A stretch of DNA of 38,715 nt from Roseateles sp. GTDB lineage: Bacteria; Pseudomonadota; Gammaproteobacteria; Burkholderiales; Burkholderiaceae_C. Position numbers and translations under genes: made by a program. Positions 32,361 through 38,715 of the stretch are shown here, in pieces. The first letter of the stretch is position 1; every line of letters begins with the position of its first letter. The DNA is taken from contig JAFALK010000002.1 of assembly GCA_019234295.1 (NCBI GenBank), forward strand, positions 1 to 38,715, in the 5' to 3' direction. Under the pieces are notes generated by a model. The model saw only the letters and a list, made by a program, of their open reading frames with translations. It made no database searches and had not been told where the DNA came from.

Positions 32361-32374
32361 GATCGCCCTACCCG

Positions 32375-32404
32375 GTGCACGCACGCGTCGAGCGTGACGT
32401 GCAC
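32375..32404. terminator. strong hairpin between PEP-CTERM gene and peptidase gene, no T-tract
   Basis: GTGCACGCACGC pairs with GCGTGACGTGCAC to form a 12-bp stem with a single bulged A and a GTCGA loop. It begins 14 bp after a stop codon and ends 57 bp before the next start. It lacks the T-run of a classical intrinsic terminator, so it could instead limit read-through, protect RNA ends or mark processing. Confidence 0.5.
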
Positions 32405-32461
32405 TGTGCGGTCACCTTGCTCAATCACTTTGGGGCGTGGGCGCCTCGCATCTGGAGTTTT

Positions 32462-34306
32462 ATGAAATTCGCACTCAAGCCCCTGGCGAGCGCTGCATCG
32501 CTGATCCTGACCGGCCTCTTGACGATGAACGCGGCGCAAGCCGGTAGCCTCAAGTCCAAGCCTGCCGCCATCGACAACGGTCCGGTGAGCGCCACCGACT
32601 CGACCGAGGTGGCCCTGGCCCTGAAGGTCAACAACCTGGCCGATCTGCAGGCTTTCGTAGCGTCGACCGTCGATCCGTCCAGCCCCAATTTCCACAAGTT
32701 CCTCAAGCCGGAGCAATTCGCCTCGCGTTACGGCCAGAGCAATGCCGTCGTGCACCAGGTGACCAACTACCTGCAGTCCCAGGGCCTGACAGTGACCCGA
32801 GTCTTCAGCAACAACCTGGTCGTGATGGTGCGCGGCACGAATGCGCAGATGGCGAGCATGTTCAGCACGCCGATCCACAGCTTCAGCGCAAACGGCGTGA
32901 GCTTCCAAAAGCCGGTCGGCAACGTTACTGTGCCCGTTGCACTGCAAGGCGTGGTGCACGCGGTGGCGGGCCTGAGCACCGAGCCGCGCTTCGAAAGCCG
33001 CAAGCGCAAGCTGCCGGCCGCGATCGTGCCCACTTCCACCACCGCCCTCATGCCCATGGCTGGCGTGCCCGGTGCCTACACGGTCAAGGACCTGGCCAAT
33101 CTCTACAACATCAACCCGCTGTATGCCAAGGGTCTCACCGGCGCCGGCAAGACGCTGGGCATCATGACCTTCGCCAGCTTCAATCTGGCCGACGTCAGCA
33201 CCTACTGGACCGCAATGGGCCAAAGCGGCAGCACCGCACGCATCACGGTCGTCAACACCGTCCCCGGCAGCACCATCAGCACCGACGGCGACGATGAGAC
33301 CACGCTGGACGTGGAGCAAGCCGGCGGCGTCGCGCCGGGCGCCAATATCGTGGTCTACGAGGCGCCCAACACCGATGCAGGTGCCATTGCCCTATACACC
33401 AAGGCAATCACCGACAACATTGCCGACACGCTCTCGATCAGTTGGGGGGCGTCCGAGATCTATTACGACGCGAGCGCCTTCGCGGCCTACGACAACCTGT
33501 TCCTGCAGGCTGCCGCCCAGGGCGTACCCATCTTCGCCGCATCGGCCGACTCGGGTGCTTACGACATCGGCAACGCCTACCCCTATCCGCACTACTCCTC
33601 GCTGCTGGCAGTCGACTTCCCGGCGAGCAGCCCGATGGTGCTGGCGACGGGTGGAACGACCCTGCCCATGACCATCAATCTCAGGTACGGCTCGGTGACC
33701 GTGCCGACCGAACGTCCTTGGGGCTGGGACTACCTGCAGAGCTACATCGCCGTCAACTACGGCATGTCCTATTACTACTCGAACATGTTCCCCTCGGGCG
33801 GTGGCGGAGGCGTCAGTGTGCAGTACCCTGTGCCGAGCTACCAGGCCGGGCTGCCCGGCGTGCAGCTCTCGGCCAAGGGCCAGACCCTGTACTGCTTCAG
33901 CAACGTGGCCAGCAACCCCTGCACGCCTGGACAGAACCTTGGAAGCCTGCCGGGCGGCTTTGCCGGACGCAATGTGCCGGACGTTTCGCTCAACGGCGAC
34001 CCTGAATCGGGCTACTCGGTGTACTACCAGGGCAACTGGATCACCGGCTTCGGCGGCACGAGCTTCGTTGCCCCGCAGCTCAATGGCGTCTTCGCGCTGA
34101 TCAGCCAGCAAGTCGGTGGTCGTGTCGGCTGGCTCCACCCGCAGCTTTATGGCGCCTTCAGGACTCAGGGCTACGGCAGCGGTTCGCCATTCCGGGCCAT
34201 CACCACGGGCGACAACCTGTATTGGCATGCGTGGAACGGCTTCAACCCGGCCACCGGCCTGGGCTCGCTGGATGTCGCCAACCTTGCAGCGATCTTCAGC
34301 CATTGA
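32462..34306 (+). CDS. S53 (sedolisin/kumamolisin-type) serine-carboxyl peptidase precursor
   Basis: The product is 614 residues. The ATG at 32462 has GGAG upstream and opens a signal peptide (ending NAAQA near 27). An N-terminal pro-domain (about 45-175) resembles the pro-kumamolisin activation domain (DPSSPNFHKFL, RYGQSNAVV). The catalytic residues are visible: Glu279 and Asp283 (ETTLD), Asp363 (SADSG) and Ser534 (GGTSFVAPQ), with SISWG between them. The end NPATGLGSLDVANL suits the calcium-site region. Secreted acid-type peptidase. It has no PEP-CTERM tail, yet lies between PEP-CTERM genes. Confidence 0.93.
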   Translation: MKFALKPLASAASLILTGLLTMNAAQAGSLKSKPAAIDNGPVSATDSTEVALALKVNNLADLQAFVASTVDPSSPNFHKFLKPEQFASRYGQSNAVVHQVTNYLQSQGLTVTRVFSNNLVVMVRGTNAQMASMFSTPIHSFSANGVSFQKPVGNVTVPVALQGVVHAVAGLSTEPRFESRKRKLPAAIVPTSTTALMPMAGVPGAYTVKDLANLYNINPLYAKGLTGAGKTLGIMTFASFNLADVSTYWTAMGQSGSTARITVVNTVPGSTISTDGDDETTLDVEQAGGVAPGANIVVYEAPNTDAGAIALYTKAITDNIADTLSISWGASEIYYDASAFAAYDNLFLQAAAQGVPIFAASADSGAYDIGNAYPYPHYSSLLAVDFPASSPMVLATGGTTLPMTINLRYGSVTVPTERPWGWDYLQSYIAVNYGMSYYYSNMFPSGGGGGVSVQYPVPSYQAGLPGVQLSAKGQTLYCFSNVASNPCTPGQNLGSLPGGFAGRNVPDVSLNGDPESGYSVYYQGNWITGFGGTSFVAPQLNGVFALISQQVGGRVGWLHPQLYGAFRTQGYGSGSPFRAITTGDNLYWHAWNGFNPATGLGSLDVANLAAIFSH

Positions 34307-34341
34307 GCGAAGCGCGACTCCTGACTTTCGCAAGGAAAGAA

Positions 34342-34884
34342 ATGAATACCCAACTCAAGAAACTGGCCCTTGGCCTGATCGCGTCGGCCAGCCTGGTGAG
34401 CTACGCCCACGCAGACACGACCCAACCAGTCAATCTGGACCCTGTGGGCGCCACCATGAATCTGTCCGGCAGCTTCACCAACATCCTCAGCGCGGCTGGC
34501 GCGTTCACGGATGACTACATCTTCCAGGCTGCGCCTGCGGCGACTCCCGGACTGCTGCAGTTCCTCGCCTCGGCGGGCACCTCGGTGACTTTCAACAACG
34601 TGTCCCTGTCCTACTTTGGCAGCGACCCGATTCCGCTGGACAGCTCCTCACTGACCGCCTCCAGCATCAACGCGATCATGCTCAATGCCGGCAGCGGACT
34701 GTACGACCTACAAATCTCGGGTGTCGCTCAGAACGCAGGGGCGAACTATTTCGGTGTGATCACGGAGAACTTCGACGGCACCTCGGTCCCTGTGACGCCG
34801 GTACCGGAGCCCGATGCCTGGGCCTTGCTGCTGGCCGGACTGGTCGGCTTGGGCGCGGTGCTGCGCCACCGTCGCGCCACTTAA
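34342..34884 (+). CDS. PEP-CTERM exoprotein (FxDxA-like)
   Basis: The product is 180 residues from the ATG at 34342 with AAGGAAAG directly upstream. A signal peptide ends at SYAHA near residue 24. A short body follows with FTDDYIFQA and repeated Ser/Thr strands, then the sorting signal VPEPDAWALLLAGLVGLG and a basic tail (RHRRAT). It starts 35 nt after the peptidase gene, probably in the same transcript. No enzymatic motif is seen. Related PEP-CTERM proteins belong to extracellular polysaccharide-associated matrices. Confidence 0.85.
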   Translation: MNTQLKKLALGLIASASLVSYAHADTTQPVNLDPVGATMNLSGSFTNILSAAGAFTDDYIFQAAPAATPGLLQFLASAGTSVTFNNVSLSYFGSDPIPLDSSSLTASSINAIMLNAGSGLYDLQISGVAQNAGANYFGVITENFDGTSVPVTPVPEPDAWALLLAGLVGLGAVLRHRRAT

Positions 34885-34923
34885 GTGACGCGCTTTGCCG
34901 CCAATCTCAAGGAAACAGCTTTC

Positions 34924-36129
34924 ATGCGCACCCCACTGCTATTCACTGCCTCACTTTTCACCGCCAGCCTCGCCCAAGCGGGGACCTACTACCTGCTGCC
35001 CGACATGGCGCAGTCCATCAGCAACAACGGTAGCCTCGTTGTTGGCGACGATCAAGGCAAGAACAGAGTCTGGACTTACGTCGATGCGGGAACCTACGGC
35101 AACGGCTATCTGACCTCGATCGGGGGTACCGCGGCCGGTAATGGAATTGGCGGTGAAGTGAGTGTGAACGGTGCAGGAACGCTGATCGCTGCGCAGGCAT
35201 ACAACCCCGCCACGGGTCTGCAGCAACCAGTCTACTACTCGACAACGACGGGACGGTGGACTTACCTATCGGGCTTGGGGGGCACGGATGGCAACCCTGC
35301 GAGCAGCTCGACGAGCTACAGCAACCCCGCCGGAATCGGATCGACTGGTGCCGCCTACGCAATCAGCGGCAACGGTCAGTTCATCGCCGGTGACTCTTAC
35401 GCAGTGGGTCCATCCGGAGCGGGCGGCATTGGCCTTTTCCACGCAACCGTCTGGAACACGAGCACCGGGGCGCTGACGGACCTGGGGGTGGGTGCCGGCA
35501 CCTCGACATACGCGCGCGCAAATGCGATCAGCAGTGACGGTCGAGTGGTCGCCGGCCAAGATGCGAATGGCAACGCCTTGACTTGGGTCGATGCCACCGG
35601 CAGCGGCAACTACTCGATGATCAACATTGGACAGGCCACGGGATTCAGGAATCTTGGAGATGCCGAGGGTGTGTCAGGCAACGGGCAATGGGTTATTGGC
35701 GGCGACTACCGATACAACGTCCAGACCAACAAGATCCAGTTTCTGGGTCGTTTGTCTGCCAACCCTTTTCAGATGATTGCAATCACCTCAAGCCCGGATG
35801 GGTCCGTCATTCTGGGAACGGAGCGCGACGATGGTTCCAACCTTGGGAATGCCCAGGGATTTATCTGGACTGCCAGCGGCGGCATGAAATCCTTGAACAG
35901 CTACCTGAGCGGACTCGGCATCAACACCGGCACCTTCAACTTCACGACGCCGATGTCCATGTCGCCGGACGGGCGCTACATCAGCGGCTGGGGCATCGAC
36001 AACACTACCGGCAGCATCGAGGGCTTTGTCGTCGACACGGTTCCCGAGGCCTCGACAAGTCTGATGATGCTGGCGGGCCTCGGAATGCTCGGATTCGTGT
36101 CGCTCCGTCGGCGCGGCATGCGCGCGTGA
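34924..36129 (+). CDS. HAF-repeat-like exoprotein with PEP-CTERM-type tail
   Basis: The product is 401 residues. The ATG at 34924 is preceded by AAGGAAA and followed by a signal peptide ending at AQAG. The body consists of recurring units of the form AISGNGQFIAGDS, AISSDGRVVAGQD and GVSGNGQWVIGGD, which resemble HAF repeats. The C-terminus has PEAS in place of PEPS (VPEASTSLMMLAGLGMLG), then a basic end, so sorting by an exosortase is likely but less certain. It follows the smaller PEP-CTERM gene by 39 nt. Extracellular, function unknown. Confidence 0.82.
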   Translation: MRTPLLFTASLFTASLAQAGTYYLLPDMAQSISNNGSLVVGDDQGKNRVWTYVDAGTYGNGYLTSIGGTAAGNGIGGEVSVNGAGTLIAAQAYNPATGLQQPVYYSTTTGRWTYLSGLGGTDGNPASSSTSYSNPAGIGSTGAAYAISGNGQFIAGDSYAVGPSGAGGIGLFHATVWNTSTGALTDLGVGAGTSTYARANAISSDGRVVAGQDANGNALTWVDATGSGNYSMINIGQATGFRNLGDAEGVSGNGQWVIGGDYRYNVQTNKIQFLGRLSANPFQMIAITSSPDGSVILGTERDDGSNLGNAQGFIWTASGGMKSLNSYLSGLGINTGTFNFTTPMSMSPDGRYISGWGIDNTTGSIEGFVVDTVPEASTSLMMLAGLGMLGFVSLRRRGMRA

Positions 36130-36292
36130 GTCAACGCCGTTCAAGTGACGCTATTTGAAACCTCGACCTAGCGATTGCCGCGCGAAACATCAATGCGTCA
36201 GATTGGCTCGGGATAGACGACGCGGCGCAAGCAAAGATCGGAGGACACCCGGGATCGCGAATGGATGGAGTTTGCTCATCGCCTTGAACCAT

Positions 36293-36312
36293 GCGAGTCA
36301 TCAATGACTCGC
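36293..36312. promoter_or_regulatory. perfect palindrome upstream of the LuxR-type gene
   Basis: GCGAGTCAT-CA-ATGACTCGC is a perfect inverted repeat with 9-bp arms, 60 bp upstream of the regulator gene and 163 bp after the last PEP-CTERM gene. No T-run follows, so an operator is more likely than a terminator. LuxR-type proteins often bind 18-20 bp symmetric sites. Confidence 0.5.
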
Positions 36313-36372
36313 CCATCTGCGCACCGTACCGCTCAGCGAATTCAATCGAATCGAGGTACCTAGAATCGAAGG

Positions 36373-38094
36373 ATGAATTTTTGCGTCGATAGCGTTGAAC
36401 TCGGCAAATTGGAAGCCGTCGCGTCCGGTTCGAAAGGCGGTACTCGTCTACCTGCCTTGGTGTCGCTGGCCTGGCACCTTCGGCATCGGGACGGACCGCG
36501 TGCCCTCGAGTTGATCGAGCAAGCTCAACGGCTGCTTGCAGGCGCCCAGACCGTATATGAGACCAATACGGCCCTGATTGCACGGATGGCACTCACCCGC
36601 ACCGAGATCGACGCCTTCCTGTCGCGCGTCGAGAGCGCCGAGCAGTGGCTCGTTGAGGCCCGGGCATTGCTGCCTTGCGCGGAAGACCCGATCTTGCCCG
36701 GCGATGCGCATCTGGCCGAATCCCTGATCGCCCGTGCCACCAGCGACTACGAGCGCGAATCCCGGGCATGCGCGGCCGCGATGGAGTGTTTCCAGGTCGC
36801 GGGTGACAAACGGCGGGCTCGACTCGCCGACGCAATGCTCACGCTCTTGCGCGCCGCGTCACCGTCCGATGGTGCGCCCCCACCCGAAGGTGAGGACGAC
36901 GACCCGCACTGGAGCGACACCGACGCCGAGGTCGATGCCTATCTGAAGGCGGCACATGCGTTGCGCCTGTTCCAGCGAGAACCCATGCGATCGGTCGGTC
37001 TGTTCCTGCAGGCCGGGGAACAAGCGTCCGACATGGGCCTGATCCGGCTAGCGGTAATTTCATACGTGAACGCGGGCACTACGCTGATCAATCAGTCGGA
37101 CTTCGAGGAAGCGGCCGAACGATTCGAGCAGGCTGAGCAGATCGCCAAGTGCAGCGGATCGCCTGTGTTGATTGCGACCTGCCGAGCCAGAATTGGAGCC
37201 CTCTTGCGGGACCTCGGCCATCTGTCCGCGAGTCGCGAAGTTCTCGAATCTGCGCTGGATTCCTTCGGGCTTGCGCCGCCCTGTGTCAACGCCGCCAATG
37301 CCTACAGGGAACTGGCGCTCACGCTGATGGCGATGGGGCTCAAGCGGGAGGCGGTCGAGGCGATCGGCCGGGCGATTGGTATCCATCGCAACGGGCGCCA
37401 CCACGACAACCTCGCCCTCTACCTGATTGCACAGGCACGCATTCTGGCCGCAGCGCAAGCGCCCGACGAGGCCATGGCCGCGGTCGCGGAGGCCGAGGCC
37501 CTCATTCGCAAGCACGGCCTTGAGGTCTTGAGCCTGAACGTCGACGAGGCGCTTGCCGAAATTCATGCCCTGCATCAACTGCCCGCGCCGGACAACATGA
37601 CGCAGCCCACCGCAGTCATCTACCATGCCGAACGCGTGCTGCAGCAAGGTTCGAAGATCGACGGCTGGAGAGCTCCGACCTCCCTATATTCCTTGCTTGC
37701 CGAAGCCTGGTCTGAAGCCGGTGGGCTGGCGCAGGCCTATGACTATGCACGCAAGGCGCTCAAGGCCAAGGAGCAAGAATTGGCCCTGATGCCCGGCGAT
37801 CCTCAGGCTTTACTGCGCCTGTTGCTGCGAAGCAATGGCGAGGACAGACCGGCCCCCTCTTCAATGAAGGAATCCCCGGCGAACAACCCGCTCATTGCCA
37901 AGCTGCTGACTCCGAAGGAACGCGACGTCGTACGTTTGCTGGCGAAGAACCAGTCGAACAAGGAGATCGCGCTCCTGCTGGGGATCAGCGGGGAAACCGT
38001 CAAATCGCATCTGAGATCTATTTACGCCAAACTGAACGCTGGGTCGCGTAAACGCGCTGTGGAACTGGCGCGGAGTGCAGGCATGCGCGAGTAA
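36373..38094 (+). CDS. large LuxR-type regulator with TPR-like repeats
   Basis: The product is 573 residues. A C-terminal GerE/LuxR HTH occupies about 508-568 (LTPKERDVVRLLAKNQSNKE, then LGISGETVKSHLRSIYAKL). The bulk is alpha-helical with TPR-like repeats resembling the C-terminal half of MalT-type regulators, but there is no P-loop ATPase. A short acidic spacer (EGEDDDPHWSD) lies near 175. No strong ribosome site is visible before the ATG at 36373. It probably regulates the neighbouring exoprotein genes through the palindrome upstream; that link is inference. Confidence 0.85.
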   Translation: MNFCVDSVELGKLEAVASGSKGGTRLPALVSLAWHLRHRDGPRALELIEQAQRLLAGAQTVYETNTALIARMALTRTEIDAFLSRVESAEQWLVEARALLPCAEDPILPGDAHLAESLIARATSDYERESRACAAAMECFQVAGDKRRARLADAMLTLLRAASPSDGAPPPEGEDDDPHWSDTDAEVDAYLKAAHALRLFQREPMRSVGLFLQAGEQASDMGLIRLAVISYVNAGTTLINQSDFEEAAERFEQAEQIAKCSGSPVLIATCRARIGALLRDLGHLSASREVLESALDSFGLAPPCVNAANAYRELALTLMAMGLKREAVEAIGRAIGIHRNGRHHDNLALYLIAQARILAAAQAPDEAMAAVAEAEALIRKHGLEVLSLNVDEALAEIHALHQLPAPDNMTQPTAVIYHAERVLQQGSKIDGWRAPTSLYSLLAEAWSEAGGLAQAYDYARKALKAKEQELALMPGDPQALLRLLLRSNGEDRPAPSSMKESPANNPLIAKLLTPKERDVVRLLAKNQSNKEIALLLGISGETVKSHLRSIYAKLNAGSRKRAVELARSAGMRE

Positions 38095-38646
38095 ACGCCT
38101 CGGGCTTGCGGAGCCCCACAGTCAGGCCAACGGTGCGCAGTCTGGTTCGTGCAAACGCGCCGGATGGATGACGCGCATGCTCGGCACGGTAAGTCTGGAG
38201 TCGCCATTACTGACGAGGGCACGGGCCTGGCTACTACGCCCATTACTCAGCTGACGCTGCCGTTCGCCGCGGCAGATTGGGCGATGACGAAAAGCTGTCG
38301 GGCGCGCGGTCGCGGCACGCTGCGCGTCCGTACGATCCCCAATGCATAGTTCTCAACTATGCGTAGTTAAGTGCCAGAGCACCTCGCCGCGTTGATGCGC
38401 GAGCCGCACATAGTCTTGCAGCGTGAGCGTGCGAGCCGAATCTGCCGAGGGGGAACTTGGCACGATGAATCAAGCCTTGACCTGTTGAGAGGGCTGGAAG
38501 TCAGCGAGCTAGACCAATGCGACCATGATTGGCCGCCGGCCGAACGTCGGCCCTAAGTGGCGCACTAAACTGAAGTTCCCCGTCCTGGGGAGCGAGTTTC
38601 CCTTCTGATTCAAGCGCTTGCGGTGAATCAGCGGGTGGCGTTCTGT
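38095..38646. other. about 550 bp without a supportable gene
   Basis: Short frames on both strands have no ribosome sites or known motifs. The stretch holds an inverted-repeat cluster at 38344-38369. Base composition is lower in GC around 38330-38380. It may be the decayed edge of a mobile element. Confidence 0.4.
38344..38369. repeat. nested inverted repeats
   Basis: GCATAGTT-CTC-AACTATGC is a perfect inverted repeat with 8-bp arms. Its right arm also pairs with the following GTAGTT (AACTA-TGCG-TAGTT), giving two overlapping dyads with three copies of the TAGTT core. The arrangement resembles recombinase or regulator binding sites; no partner gene is adjacent. Confidence 0.5.
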
Positions 38647-38715
38647 CTACAGGTGAATGGCTTGGATGAGGTCCAGCGCCCTTAGCTGGGTGGGATTGGC
38701 TTGCGTGGTGACCCG
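38647..38715 (-). CDS. possible 3' end of a gene entering from the right
   Basis: A minus-strand frame open to the window edge reads VTTQANPTQLRALDLIQAI before a TAG at 38649-38647. Only 22 codons are visible. The amphipathic ending resembles the tail of some transposases, but no family can be assigned. Confidence 0.25.
   Translation of the reverse strand, partial: RVTTQANPTQLRALDLIQAIHL

Noticed and set aside
1..38715. CRISPR arrays, rRNA or tRNA genes
   Set aside because: No regularly spaced repeats and no recognisable tRNA or rRNA sequence seen on either strand; a dedicated scan could still find something missed by eye.

Overview
This is a GC-rich, tightly packed Gram-negative window. 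Outer-membrane genes (a TonB-dependent receptor and a trimeric-type porin), several PEP-CTERM exoproteins, LacI/IclR/LuxR regulators and an aromatic-type catabolic operon suggest a betaproteobacterium of the order Burkholderiales, perhaps a Roseateles/Rubrivivax-like lineage. That placement is inferred from gene content and base composition, not from a marker gene.

Region 1 (1-11753) is a uronate or uronate-polymer utilisation locus. A leftward operon starts at 9676 and encodes a leaderless protein of unrecognised family, a TonB-dependent receptor, a sodium:solute symporter, uronate isomerase (UxaC), an exported paralogue of the first protein, a 5'-truncated galM remnant, and the start of another gene that runs off the left edge. 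Two LacI-type regulators flank its promoter end. The second has two copies of a 19-bp operator-like sequence in its upstream region. A plausible route is outer-membrane uptake, periplasmic cleavage, symport, cytoplasmic cleavage by the leaderless paralogue, then isomerisation. The two paralogues look like toroid-type carbohydrate enzymes, and I cannot assign them to a described family.

Region 2 (11754-13155) is a low-information gap. It holds the orphan second operator copy and the C-terminal remnant of a large serine recombinase.

Region 3 (13156-29366) is an apparently unbroken leftward run of 16 genes with gaps of 57 nt or less and several start/stop overlaps. In transcription order they are: short-chain dehydrogenase, cupin, alpha/beta hydrolase, IclR regulator, divergent short-chain dehydrogenase, ThDP enzyme, aspartate dehydrogenase, aldehyde dehydrogenase, two-domain VOC dioxygenase-like protein, a 72-residue recombinase-like HTH protein, Rieske oxygenase, its reductase, porin, MFS transporter, chemoreceptor and a periplasmic binding-protein-like protein. 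It looks like a complete sense, import and degrade module for an aromatic or heteroaromatic, possibly nitrogen-containing, compound. I do not recognise the substrate. A perfect 20-bp palindrome lies in the promoter region of its first gene.

Region 4 (29367-31595) is intergenic DNA carrying an intact IS256-family element (30126-31497) with 27-bp imperfect inverted repeats and an exact 8-bp target duplication, so it is probably a recent arrival.

Region 5 (31596-38094) runs rightward: a PEP-CTERM exoprotein, an S53 (sedolisin/kumamolisin) peptidase, two more PEP-CTERM proteins, and a large LuxR-type regulator with a perfect palindrome upstream. The last 620 bases hold no gene I can support apart from an inverted-repeat cluster and a possible gene end at the right edge.
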